Assembly (NCBI GenBank): GCA_031310005.1
Contig: CM062387.1
Span: 1,426,001 to 1,490,000, forward strand
Direction of reading: 5' to 3'
From: Dactylellina haptotyla
Lineage: Eukaryota > Ascomycota > Orbiliomycetes > Orbiliales > Orbiliaceae
DNA length: 64,000 nt
The notes below the pieces were generated by a model. The model was not told the DNA's origin. It worked only from the letters and a program-made list of their open reading frames with translations, and did no database searches. The first letter of the stretch is position 1; each line of letters opens with the position of its first letter. This document shows positions 1 through 10,969 of the stretch, piece by piece. The position numbers and the translations under genes were made by a program.

Positions 1-937
1 ATCAGAAAACCAGCCCAAGGTAACTTCTCACAGCTACAACCAATGCATATCAACCCCTCCCCTAATCCCCCCCGATCCGCACCTTGCACTCCACCTAAAC
101 CCGTTTCTCCCCCGAAGGTTCGAAAAAGAGATATAGGTAAGGACTCGGTGAAGAAAAGAGAAAGAAAAGAGAAAAAGAAAAGATACCAAAAGGTTAAGAA
201 AGAGACTATGAGGAAAATTGACAGAGAGACACACGCAGTGCGCACCCAAAACCCGTCTGCACGTTTGCACATCCCCAACAAGCACGACACCCTACCTCGA
301 GATCCACTTAGAAGACTTCCCCCATCTCCCCTCCCAGAGCAGCCAAAACAACTCATCGAAGAGGAAAAGAAGAGAGAAGCCCCCGTCCGCAGAGAGGTAG
401 GACTACCCACAAGTTGAAAAGGGAGAGAAACAGCAAACAGAAAAGGGTAAGAACGTACCGGATCTCCTCTTCGAACCGCCGGCTCACAATCAACCGATGC
501 GACAGGATATCATCACCATTGTACTCCTCCCGAGTTCCCGTCCCGAGCTCACTTGCATCCCAAAGAAGAGATGAGCATCACCAGTTCCGATCACGCAGCC
601 GCCGTTGCATGAAACCAGTGCATACCCAAATCCTCGATCTTCAACAAGCTTATCGAGAAGGAGAACAGAGAAAAGCCGCACAATGACAACACCCATACCA
701 CCAATTAAGATCATGGAGCACTTACCTGGATGGCCGTCTTCTTTCTGCAATCAACCAACGCATGCCCTGAAGGTTCCAAAGGAAAAAAAAGTCGAGAATG
801 TCCACCAAAAAATAACTACAAAAAAAAATAAGAGTCCCCCCACGCGGACCCTTATACAAAAAGAAACAAAGGAAATTTTGAAGAGGAAGAACCTGAACAA
901 AGCACTTCCGCGAATCCAAGAGGTCATTTCGTTTGTT
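1..937. other. Left-edge non-coding flank with minus-strand splice signals
   Basis: No convincing coding gene was found here. The left 460 bases are purine-rich on the plus strand (pyrimidine-rich on the minus strand), which gives long low-complexity open frames that I do not accept as genes. On the minus strand there are two good donor-like sites, GTAAGT beginning at 725 and GTACGT near 457, and a short ATG-led stretch from 763 to 726 just before the first donor. These could be 5' exons of a minus-strand gene that runs off the left edge, or spliced 3' untranslated sequence of the gene ending at 938. Neither reading is proven. Confidence 0.4.
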
Positions 938-3885
938 TTACAAAAACTCCGAAAGACGTTGGATGGAAGGCCTGCCCCTCATCCAGGACTTCACCGCCAG
1001 CTTCAGACGGTCCTCGTAACTCATGTAGAACGCCCTGTCTACACTCAGGTCGAGACCACAGGTGCTCATACGAGCGAACCTGTGTGGTTGCAGATCGTAC
1101 CTTGGGTCCGAAGACACCGAGGCGCCAGAAACGATCCGGATACCCCGCGAACAGGGTCCGATCGGCGATCCCAACCGAGTCTGCGGCGACGCTGAGGAGC
1201 TATCGAGACTCTCCGTGGGGCTCAGCAGGCGTGGCAGGGGGTCGATAAGAGCCGAAGATCCTACCGCCACCAAGCTATCCACAGCCTGGAGGACAGGACT
1301 ACCAAGTCGTACACCTGGCGCCTGTAATGCTGCCGAGCTGGCTGCAGGGCTCGCGACCACGACATGGGGAACGGACGTGGGAGCTTCCTGCTGCGCTACC
1401 GGGGTTGGTGTGAGTTGTCGAGTGCGAACACTCTTCGGACCACCGGTTGAGGTCGATGTCGTTGAAGGAGTGGGCAGGACCACAACCTTCTCGTTCTCCA
1501 CGTCCCAGGCATTGGTGGCGTCACGAAGTTGCTGGCCGGGGGCTTGACGTAACCCAGCGAGCAGTCTTTCTTCGACGTGAGCGCCGTTGGCATCACAATA
1601 CCATGGGATTTTACCGTCTGGCGCCTCCCAGTTGTGACCATCAAACTGGTTGAGGTACTCCTGGTTTAGGCTGTCTGTGTAGTCGACGGTGAGGAGTCCG
1701 GAGGACATCGCCTCGCGCACCAGCTCTGGGCTAGCATCTGCAACTGCAGCGACGCGGAGGGTTCCCTCCACCTTTAAACCCATGACCGTCCGCATAAGCG
1801 TCAGAGTCGAGGGGGTGGGGGACAGAGGAAGCGTAGCCTCCGCGAAGCTGTGAACCGACCTGTTGTTGACCCGTTCGCTAGGAATCGCGGTCGTTACTGT
1901 AGGCTGCGGCTCTGGTGACTGGAGTTCGACAGTCGGTGCTCCGAATCGTCTGAAGAGGGAGGAAAATCCGTTCGTGATACTCTTCGCGATTGTCTCGGTA
2001 CCTTTTCTGACGGTCTCAGCGATGGTCTGACCAGTAGGCTCGGCGACCTCAGTCGGAGCAGGAGGATATACTGGATATGGAGGAGGGAGACCAGTGAGAA
2101 TGGTTTCGCCGGCACGGAGGACGGAGTAGGGGTTTCGATCACTCGGCGTGAGGGTGCCAGAGTTGAACGATCTGAGGGCCTGCAGACTGAGATTGCTGGC
2201 TAGGCTCAGAGAACTCAAATGACTCAGAGAATCGATTCCGTATGGACCACGGGTAACTGCTTGCTCTGGTCGCTGAAGGTTTTCTACCACTTTGGCTAGA
2301 TGAGCCCATTGAGCGATGGTGTCTGTAGAATCGACATCTTCACCGGTGGTAGATAACTTGGTAACAGCGGGAGCTGGCTGTTCTGGTGGCTTTTCCCATG
2401 GAGAGATAGAGAAATTGGCTTCTTCAACATATCGCTTAACACGCTCGTATTCGAGCTTGAGGAAATGCATGCCCTTGAAATATGCACTTTGCTCCGTAGG
2501 CTTTACTTTTGGTGACCCGTATGGAGTAATAGGAACATCAACTAATTCACCAATACTATCCGGGAAGTCATCTGGATCCGGAAGGGAGCGAATATCAACC
2601 TCTTCGACTGGAATCGCAGGTGGAGGAAGTTCTTCGAGCTCAAACCTGTCAGGATGGGGAAGTGAACGTATATCAACCTCTTCCCTAATTGGTGCTAAAA
2701 CTGGTGAGCATGCCACCGATTTTGATTCATCACCACCAGACTTTCGAGGAGGCTCTGATTGCTCGTTCACAGGGGCCGGCTTCTCTGCAAGTGGCGTGCG
2801 TGCCTGTTCGAGGACCTCGAATATTGGTCGAATTATGAGGTTTCGCGGTGTTATATGACGTGATGTTTTCCGGTATTTGTTTACCTCGACAATGTTTATT
2901 CTATTTATTTTTGTGATAAATAATTAGCCTCCTGTTTACAAATGATGTAATTGAGAGAGAAAAAATTGGGATATTTATGGCATTATTTTTGTACTTACGG
3001 AGTGAGTATGCGAGACAACGGTTGGGAGGGAGGTGGAATATGCATAGATTCTTCGTCAGAAGGATAAACGGATGATCGATTGTCGTCGTCGGAATCTTGG
3101 AAGAAAGCCGCCATTTTCTTCGCTGTTTGAGTTCCCGTAAGCGGGGTGTAAGGTCGCTCGCAGGCAATGTTTGGATTGGCGAGGATTGCCGCGATCTCGT
3201 CTGAGTCTGTGTCAGAGACTGTCGTTATTTCTTTAGAATAATATTTCAGAGCCGGCAGAATATTCTTGTCGTCGGTATCTGCCGTAAAATGTGGTCGAAC
3301 TTTTCGAATAGTGAGCTCCGGTAGCTCGGGCTGAACATCGTGATTTCGATCGATATTATGAATGAGTGGAGGAGGTGCGAGTTCCGATAACTCAAGCACA
3401 AGGTCGTCATCGTCGTCTTCGTCTTCGGAAGCAAGAAGCGGAGGAGCAAGCTCTTTCGGCTCAAGCTCCTTGATAGGCGTTGGTTTTGAGGCTTCTCTTT
3501 CGGTCGTCGTATGTGCTGGTGCGAGCTCAGTGGGTGGCTCAAGCCCCTTGTCGGTATCGACTGGTTCAGAAGTTTCATCGAAACCTTGCTGTGGTGTAGT
3601 GGTGGTAGTGAGTGATTGCTTCTGCTTCTCGGCGTGTTCAGCTTCGAGCCGAGCGAGCTCTTTTCCTTCGAGGTAGAGTTCCTCGAGCTGTTGCATGGTC
3701 GGCCTTGGATAACGGCGCGGCGTTGCGAACCGCTTAATCGACTTGTATACCCTGACAGCCATGGGGGGTTCAATTGGCTGAGGCTGTCTATCCACGACCG
3801 CATTCTGGTGATTTTGCGGTCTCCCGTCAGTTTCCCTGCCGCGGCCACATCCGCAGCACCCAACTATGTCGCCAATGACTGCCAT
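938..3885 (-). CDS. Unrecognised two-exon protein, about 949 residues
   Basis: I do not recognise this family. Two long minus-strand frames join as one gene: exon 1 3885..2999 and exon 2 2900..938, with an intron 2998..2901 (98 nt). The intron has donor GTAAGT, a CTAAT branch-like site and a TAG acceptor. The joined coding length is 2850 nt and stays in frame. The frame of exon 2 is open back to the acceptor, so a later GTG is not the start. The N-terminus begins MAVIG and has a CCGCG cluster that could be lipidated. Exon 1 continues with a charged, Pro/Glu-rich region with repeated ELAP motifs and an acidic run of Glu/Asp. Around residues 368 and 394 the motif VDIRSLP occurs twice. Later parts are Ser/Thr/Pro-rich, with a more globular-looking segment (WEAPDGKIPWYC) and a conserved-looking basic C-terminus ending RLSEFL. 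There is no signal peptide and no clear membrane segment. It is probably a largely disordered regulatory or scaffold protein (inference). Confidence 0.72.
2901..2998 (-). other. Intron of the 949-residue gene
   Basis: The minus strand reads GTAAGT at the donor and TAG at the acceptor, with CTAAT about 25 nt before the acceptor. Use of this acceptor keeps the downstream frame open through to the stop at 938. A closer CAG at 2934..2932 would put a stop soon after the junction, so it is less likely. Confidence 0.7.
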
Positions 3886-5342
3886 CTCTTATTGTAGAAG
3901 TATGTGTAAATACTGTAAACAGTGAGGAGTCAGGTAAAGCTCTCGTAGAGGGATCAAAAGAGATAAGGAAGCGTATGGTAGTAGTAGTATAAAGCCGAAA
4001 CGAAAATTTAGTAGTGATCTCAGGTGGGGGAGGTGAGACGAAGAGAGGAAAAGAGGAGAAGGGGGACAGGTAACCGGCTGGGAGACCCCATTTATCTGGC
4101 AGCGGGGCTGGCGTCATATCAACGGCGGCCAGTTGAGAGAGATAATTGACTCTTTTCGACATATTGTTTAACTTTTTCGTTCGTAGATACATTATTTATG
4201 CGGTAAATAATGAGGTTGCTGTCGTCGAGGAGAATAGTGTCTATGTTGGAGGGATGAGATGGAGATCGAGCAAAAGTTGGAAATTGATGAACTCAGATCT
4301 AATAAATGTAATGATTTATGAGCAATTGGTGTGCATATGTCAGATTCAACCTAGGTGGTGGCACAGAGCACAGTGTATCTCTTATAAACGCAGTAGGGTG
4401 TTATTTACGGAACAATACCGGGGAGGATAGCTATCGTATCACGACAGCGACTCTAGCAACGTTATAACTGTCAGGAGAAATGGGGCAGTTGTGTTGCCCA
4501 CCAGCAAATGCGTTGCTAGACGTTGCATTTCCACTTCCGGGTGTGCTCTTATCGATAAGCAACCGGACGTCTTCCCCAACGCGCCGACGAAGCAGCCAGT
4601 TTGGCGGCCTGTGCGTACACGGAAAAAGATACAATCGGGCACTTGCAAGCTTGTTGGATGACGCGCTCTGTATCACGGTTGCACCTGCAGAATTGTGTAC
4701 GTTGGTATCACCATCTCACACGTTTCTGAAAGATATCACAGTTCCCAATGGATGCAGTGGTATCACAGGTCTCAGACTAACTGTGTTTGATACCGGACCC
4801 CTTCCGTAAACGAACAAACCGGCCTATCAGTCTCTTAATTTAGGACCGGGGTCTGAGAATCCAGTCGCGATATCGGCAACCGAAGCAAAGCTCTTCTCAG
4901 TCGGGCTCCGGTAGTGCGTCTTTCTCCTCTCAGCAAGTCGTGATCACAGGTTGGGAGAGAGGAGCGAGACTAGGCGGTGCAGGCTAGCATTCGTCCCATC
5001 ATATGGACGCTCGGGCTGCTGTAATTGGCCGACGAGCTCAACCAGTCCGTTCGCATACCCTGCAGTAAACCTTGCTGGCACTCGACCGATAGGACGACCT
5101 GCGTAGTCTGGTGGGGTTCGTTGCAATGGAAACCTGTCGACTGCTGTGGAGCTAAAAAAAATCTCTGGTGCAGGGTCGCTGATACCATTTCTATTAGCAG
5201 TATTTAATTCGAAAATTTTTCGTTCACTCGTCTTTACCCCTCTCTTTCATTCTTTCTCTCCACCTCCACCTCCACTTTGTACTCATCTCTCCCTTTCAAA
5301 ATTTCGTTCATCAGGAAGAAAGGTTTAATAAACATATTCACA
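3886..5342. other. Divergent intergenic region
   Basis: About 1.46 kb lies between the minus-strand unknown gene and the plus-strand methionine synthase, so it should hold both promoters. No recognised gene is present. A plus-strand open frame at 4480..4809 has no domain I know and is not called. The side next to methionine synthase has a long pyrimidine-rich tract, listed separately. Confidence 0.6.
5229..5306 (+). promoter_or_regulatory. CT-rich leader/promoter tract of methionine synthase
   Basis: This stretch is almost entirely C and T on the coding strand, with a CCACCTCCACCTCCAC core at 5261-5276, and it ends about 40 bases before the ATG at 5343. Such pyrimidine tracts near the transcription start are typical of strongly expressed filamentous-fungal genes. 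The exact transcription start cannot be read from the sequence. Confidence 0.5.
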
Positions 5343-7944
5343 ATGGTTCAATCGTAAGTTCCTTCTCTCCGCTGGTGATCCATCGAAAGTATGTGCGCGT
5401 ACTGACATCGTCGACGCCAGATCCGTGCTCGGTTTCCCCCGTATGGGAGGTACGTTGCCAAATTCGCGTCTTCTTGACCCATTGAGCTTCAATGATGTTC
5501 TCTGGTATCGCGAAGGATCCTAAAGCTAACCCTTCTCTAGCTAACCGTGAGCTCAAAAAGGCTACTGAAGCTTACTGGTCCGGAAAGGCCACTGTCGAGT
5601 CTCTCCTTGAGACCGGCAAGACCCTCCGTGCTGCCCACTGGAAGATCCAGAAGGATGCTGGTGTTGATATCATCCCCAGCAATGATTTCTCCTACTACGA
5701 TCAGGTCTTGGACCACATCCAGATGTTCAACGTACGTGATTTCATCCAATTGACGCGTGTCGACCGTCTACTAACCTGCATCTTGCACAGGCTGTCCCTG
5801 AGAGATATACCAAGTACAATCTCGCTCCTCTAGATGTCCTCTTCGCCATGGGCAGAGGTCTCCAGAAGAAGGCCACCGATGATGCTCCAGCCATCGATGT
5901 CACAAGTTTGGTATGTGCTATATTCGTCTTGTTTTGCTAGGAAATTTTTTGCTGTTGCTTACTAACATTTGTTGTAAAGGAAATGGTTAAATGGTTCGAC
6001 AGCAACTACCACTACGTTCGCCCAACCTTCCAGGATGACCAGACCTTCCAGCTCTCCAGCACAAAGCCCATTGACGAGTTCAACGAGGCCAAGGAGCTCG
6101 GAATCACCACCCGTCCAGTCATCCTCGGACCAGTCTCTTTCCTCCAGCTCGGAAAGGCTGACCGTGACCAGTCCGTTACCCCAATTGACCTCTTGGAGAA
6201 GCTCCTCCCTGTCTACGAGGAACTCCTCACCAAGCTCGCCGAAGCCGGCGCTGAGACCGTTCAGATTGACGAGCCAGTCTTGGTTCTCGATCTCCCAGAG
6301 AAGACCAAGAAGGCTTTCGCCACCGCCTACTCCAAACTCGGTGGTCTCTCCAACATCCCCAAGTTGGTCCTTGCCACCTACTTCGGAGATATCGTCCACA
6401 ACATTGATGTTGTTCCATCCATTTCCCACCTTTATGGACTCCACATCGATCTTGTCCGTGCTCCAGGTCAACTCGACGAGGTCTTGAAGGCCGTCGGTGA
6501 TAAGCAGGTCTTGTCTGCCGGTGTCGTTGATGGACGTAACATCTGGAAGACCAACTTCAGCAAAGCCATTGAGCTCGTTGAGACCGCTGTTAAGACTCTT
6601 GGAGCTGAACGTGTCATCGTTGCCACCAGCTCTTCCCTCCTCCACACTCCACATACATTGGCTTCGGAGAAGAACCTCGACGCCGAAGTCTACGATTGGT
6701 TCTCTTTCGCCACTGAGAAGTGCAAGGAAGTTGCCATCATTGCCAAGGCCGTCACCGACGGTGCCGAAGCTGTTGCTGAGGAGATCAAGGCCAACGCCGC
6801 CTCCGTCACTGCCCGTGCTACTTCCAAGCGCACCAACGACGCCGCCGTCAAGGACCGTCAAGCTGCCATCACCCCAGAGCAATACAACCGCAAGTCCGCA
6901 TTCCCAGAGCGTATTGCCGCCCAATCCAAGACCTTGAACCTTCCAAAGTTCCCAACTACCACCATTGGTTCCTTCCCACAGACTTCTGAGATCCGTGTCC
7001 AGAGAAACAAGTTCACCAAGGGCACCATCACCGCTGAGGAGTATGAGAAGTTCATCGAGAAGGAGATCGATGACGTTATTGCCATCCAAGAGGAAATCGG
7101 CCTTGACGTCCTCGTTCACGGCGAGCCAGAGAGAAACGACATGGTTCAATACTTTGGTGAGCGCCTCAACGGCTACGTCTTCACCACCAACGCCTGGGTT
7201 CAGTCCTATGGATCTCGTTGCGTCCGCCCACCAATCATTGTTGGCGATATCTCCCGTCCACTTCCTATGACCGTCAAGGAATCCAAGTACGCTCAGTCGA
7301 AGACCAAGAAGCCAATGAAGGGTATGTTGACTGGTCCAGTCACCTGCCTCCGATGGTCTTTCCCACGTGACGATGTCCACCAATCTGTCCAGGCTGAGCA
7401 GCTCGCCCTTGCTCTCCGTGACGAAGTCGTCGATCTCGAGGCTGCCGGTATCTACGTCATCCAGGTCGATGAGCCAGCTATCCGTGAAGGTTTCCCTCTC
7501 CGCAAGGGTAAGGAACAGGAAGACTACGTCACCTGGGCTGTCAACAGCTTCAAGCTCGCCACCGCTGGTGTTGAGGATGGTACTCAGATCCACTCTCACT
7601 TCTGCTACTCCGACTTCCAGGACATGTTCCAGCTCATCTCTGACTTGGATGCCGATGTTCTCTCCATCGAGAACTCCAAGTCCGATGCCAAGCTCCTCAA
7701 TGTCTTCAAGAAGGAGGAATACCCACGCCACATTGGACCTGGTGTCTACGACATCCACTCCCCACGTATCCCCGGATACGAGGAGATCAAGAACAGAATC
7801 GAGGAGATGCTCCAGTACCTCAAGCCTGAGCAGCTCTGGATCGATCCTGACTGCGGTTTGAAGACCAGACAGTGGACCGAGACCAAGCCATCTCTCACCA
7901 ACATGGTCAACGCTGCCAAGTTCTTCCGTGAGAAGCACCCTTAG
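5343..7944 (+). CDS. metE: Cobalamin-independent methionine synthase (MetE/Met6)
   Basis: Transfers the methyl group of 5-methyltetrahydropteroyl-triglutamate to homocysteine, the last step of methionine synthesis, in the cytosol. There are five exons: 5343-5353, 5421-5449, 5541-5731, 5791-5910 and 5980-7944, giving 2316 nt and 771 residues, close to the usual 765-770. The start MVQSSVLGFPRMG is the conserved family N-terminus and forms only after the first two introns are removed. The N-terminal half (residues 1 to about 400) is the MetE N domain. The second half begins with FPTTTIGSFPQT and holds the catalytic zinc site. Putative ligands are H657, C659 (HSHFC), E681 and C742 (DPDCG), with the same spacing as known MetE proteins. 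Codon use is strongly biased to C-ending codons, which fits high expression. A 658-codon antisense open frame over exon 5 is a by-product of this bias. Confidence 0.98.
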
Positions 7945-8480
7945 ATTATTGTCCTCATCGATCTAAATGGCATCTAGTATAACGCCTTTTTTTTTCCCTT
8001 ATACTCTTTTTAACTTTATAAAAAACATAATCACGAAATGAAGCATTAACTTCTTCGACTCTCCAATTCCCTCTTCTCTCGTTTGCTTCACGTTCGTTCC
8101 TTGTTCTTTTTTTGTTTTCTGGCATATCGGCGTGATTTCTTTAACCAATCTTCATGAGATTCAACATCGGCGTTCAAAACGAGTGCTTTTACCTTTTTTC
8201 TTTTCTTTGTTCTTTATTTAACATATAAGGCGGGGATACCTTTTCAACAAAATGGGAATATCATATGGGAATGGGATGTGTGTGTTTTTTCAACAAAAGT
8301 TTTATATTTTGGATGAATATTTGAAATGTCATATTAACGACTTCCGACAAGGGCACTAGGCCTTTGATCTCTTCTCGTCAACCGAGAAATACAATTTATA
8401 GCTAGTAAAACAACTTAGCTAGTTTCTTCCTTTACACCCTTAATTATTCCTTCGTAACTTTTCGTGATTTGGTCAGCTGC

Positions 8481-8888
8481 ATGCAGACGGCTGGATACGC
8501 ACCCACCACCATGACTGCGATTTGGCCAACAGGATACCTGGACGAGCAATCGCCTTCCTATCAACCAGGTCCCGCACCCCCCGATGAGCATATGATCAGT
8601 CCAATCGAGCCAAGAATTGGTATTTCGTTCTCATTGGGCAGTAACTGCAGCACCCAAGTAAGGGTCCTGCTGGTCTCGTTCCCAGCCTCCAACAAGTCCA
8701 CATCTGGCGATAATGCCACAGCACATGCATCCGTGCAACACATCCAGAGAGCGCTAGCAAACCACATTCCTGCTCCTCGAGACGCTTTCTTTCCTAAGCC
8801 TAGTCTGCAGCCTTGCAGCATGTTGCACAATATGCAACTACGATCGATCGACAGTGGCATTACTTTTAATGGCGTTCAGCCCTATTAA
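8481..8888 (+). CDS. Doubtful small open reading frame, about 135 residues
   Basis: This is an ATG-led frame with no recognised domain, no signal peptide and no clear membrane segment. It stands out only because it is GC-richer than the AT-rich flank before it and stays open for 400 bases. The opposite strand is also open for about 300 bases over the same place. It could be a lineage-specific gene, a fragment of a decayed gene, or chance. Confidence 0.15.
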   Translation: MQTAGYAPTTMTAIWPTGYLDEQSPSYQPGPAPPDEHMISPIEPRIGISFSLGSNCSTQVRVLLVSFPASNKSTSGDNATAHASVQHIQRALANHIPAPRDAFFPKPSLQPCSMLHNMQLRSIDSGITFNGVQPY

Positions 8889-8918
8889 GCCAAGAGTGCG
8901 ATGATGCAGCACGTCTTG

Positions 8919-9020
8919 TCAATCGGAGTCGGAGGTTGAATGCCCAATACCACCACATAGACTGTGAACCATGATACAAGACGGATCATCAGTCGGAGTC
9001 GGGGGGCTGAACACCCAGTA
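8919..9020 (+). repeat. Imperfect direct repeat, two units 70 bp apart
   Basis: The units at about 8919-8949 and 8989-9020 share TCGGAGTCGG, and most of the remaining bases agree too (GAATGCCCAATA against GAACACCCAGTA). The differences are mostly transitions. Weaker similarity extends about 20 bases upstream of each unit. The pair lies 260-360 bases before the start of the PLC-like gene, so it may be a duplicated regulatory segment. Confidence 0.6.
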
Positions 9021-9095
9021 AGGCGATGGATTATTAGCTACACCGCTTTAAACCGATAGCTAGCTACCGATGCGAGGCCCTCGAGGCCTCAAAAG

Positions 9096-9104
9096 TATAT
9101 AAAA
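9096..9104 (+). promoter_or_regulatory. TATA-box-like element
   Basis: TATATAAAA lies about 175 bases before the ATG of the PLC-like gene at 9279, in otherwise GC-moderate sequence. The position fits a core promoter with a leader of roughly 150 bases. It is the clearest TATA box in the window. Confidence 0.5.
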
Positions 9105-9278
9105 CAGCCCAATTTGATACTAAGTTTCAAGCTATCATGTATCAATGATCAAGACCTCAGCTCGAATTCGGTTCTCAGAACACACATAAACATTTCTTCT
9201 AAACTCAAGTGCACCTCTGTTGCCTATTACTTCTTAAAAAAATAATTATCCTATTTGCATTAGCAAGATAGCCTAAAT

Positions 9279-10969
9279 ATGGCCCTTGACACTGAAAATT
9301 GGGTAAAATATCTTCGTGGTGATCTAAGGCTCATAGACACCTACATCCCGTGCAGTCACGATGCTTCCGCCTACCCCATCGGCAAAGGTGATGTTGACGG
9401 TATCAATAGCGCTGTTGGGGCCGTCACGCAGCTCGCTGGCTATACTGCCCAGCTGAATGCCGGTAGTCGTTATTTCGAGATGCGGGTCGCCTGGGACAAA
9501 CATGGGCGTCCCGGTGTTCTAAGAATGAAACACGCCGCCTACCAGTTCCAGACGCTCCCAGAGGTGCTCAAGCTTTTGATTAAATTCGCCGACGCGCACC
9601 CCAGCGAATTCTTAATCTTAGATTTCGATTTCGATGAGACGGACAAGGCGCTAAATGCCGAAATCCTGAAGCAGTTGATCGAGGCTTTTGGTGGCAGCGA
9701 AGACAGGTTCTCCGGGATGTATTGTCTCCCCCAACAACTATATCGGGAGGAGACAAAGAATTGGGAATGGGGGTGGAGTTACAATGTCGACTTGACCTGG
9801 GAACAACTCCGAAATGACGGAAAACAGTTTATAATATTCTGGCAGGATCGCGTCGAAAGCGTTAAAAGCTGGGCACCGCAGGCAAGAGACATGCGCTACA
9901 ATTTTGGAGAGGACTTCAATTTGAAACCTACCGCTCAAATGATCATAGACTACCTTGAGAATAAACTACAAGCCTGGACCAAAGACAAGCTTTTTGTCGC
10001 CCAGGTAGTTAACACGCCGCTCGCGTCACCCATCCATACCGCGCAGGGTGCGGATGAATGGGCAGAAGAAGATTTCAATAAATGGATCATGTCAAAGAAG
10101 CCAGAGAGCAAGCTCGGCATCGTGAAACGCGACTTTATAAACGCAGGCTACAACCGCGACGCTATTGCTCACGTCATCAAGCTCAACCCGTTTTCACCAG
10201 GTTGGCCGCCAGCAACACTACCTCCACTTACAGATCCAGTTAGCTATGGAGATATAATCGCACTGAAAACACCAGATGACAAATATTTGGCTGTAGCCAA
10301 GAGTGGAGACGCCACAGGCGGTTTGTGCTTGTTGGAAGTAGTCGATAGCCTTAATTCCGATTGCCACTTTGTCATCCGTGACTACAACTTCGGCGCCGTC
10401 AAACCAATCAACTACTGCGGTGACATGGACACTAAAGATCTGGATGCCCACGGGAACTTTCGATTGGAGCATCGAAGATGGGTGGCCGGTGTCGGTGCCA
10501 TCGAGAAAAATGTCGTCTCGGTCAATCAGAGGGACGGTAGCAATGATCTGTACTGGGGCACTAGTTGGGAAAGTGCTGATGATCTCGAAACGTTCGCGGC
10601 CTACGACCCAGATAATCTGCAAAACAAAGGGCAGATATTTAACGGCAGCCGTTTGTGGATTCGTAACTTCCAGAGACCGGAAAAGAACTGGTGGAATTAC
10701 CTCGGTGTATGGAAAGGATTCCCGCTTCTCAGCGTCCTGGTCCAGCAATCTTTATACCTGCGTCTTTGGTTTTAGCGCCTATGGTGAAACGATACTTCGG
10801 CGCCCAAGACACCAAGGTGTTTTTAATGATCTCCAACGATAAGAGTGGCGTCGAGCGTGTTTTCTCTACCTCGCCGGATACAACCTTGGCTGACACCTTC
10901 ACCATCGAGAAGCTACATCTTGCTGAAGCTAGGCTTCCCGATGAGTCAAACTTGATCCCTAGAGGCTAA
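9279..10969 (+). CDS. PI-PLC X-domain-like phosphodiesterase with C-terminal beta-rich region
   Basis: There are two exons, 9279-10704 and 10776-10969, with a 71-nt intron from GTGTAT to TTTTAG. Splicing gives 1620 nt and 539 residues and replaces an early stop with a continuous tail (NYLAPMVKRYFG). The first 300 or so residues resemble the bacterial-type phosphatidylinositol-specific phospholipase C TIM barrel. SHDAS near residue 28 carries the putative first catalytic His. YFEMRV supplies an Arg and KHAAYQ the second His, and ILDFDFD fills the place of the acidic strand. Such enzymes cleave phosphoinositide or glycosyl-PI head groups, but the substrate here is not known. From about residue 325 the sequence turns into repeated short beta-type motifs (GDIIALKTPDDKYLAV, NDLYWG), perhaps a trefoil or fascin-like lectin module (inference). 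There is no signal peptide, so it is probably intracellular. The gene stands alone. Confidence 0.85.
10705..10775 (+). other. Intron of the PLC-like gene
   Basis: The donor is GTGTAT and the acceptor TTTTAG, and the length is 71 nt. The intron interrupts a codon after its first base, and joining the ends restores a single frame to the stop at 10967-10969. No strong CTAAC branch is visible, so the alternative of a frame-breaking mutation remains, but the clean join favours an intron. Confidence 0.75.

Larger units (their letters stand above)
7945..9278. other. Intergenic region, methionine synthase 3' flank and PLC-like gene promoter
   Basis: The first 500 bases are AT-rich 3' flank with T tracts. 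After that the base composition rises in GC, with an open frame at 8481-8888 that I do not recognise. Then follow a duplicated block (8919-9020) and a TATA-like box (9096-9104) ahead of the next gene. No other feature is supported. Confidence 0.55.

Noticed and set aside
43-417. A 124-codon plus-strand frame at the left edge
   Set aside because: It is Lys/Arg/Pro low-complexity sequence from purine-rich DNA, with no domain.
5962-7938. A 658-codon open frame antisense to methionine synthase exon 5
   Set aside because: It mirrors the strong codon bias of the sense gene, is Leu/Asp/Gly/Val-rich and has no family motif.
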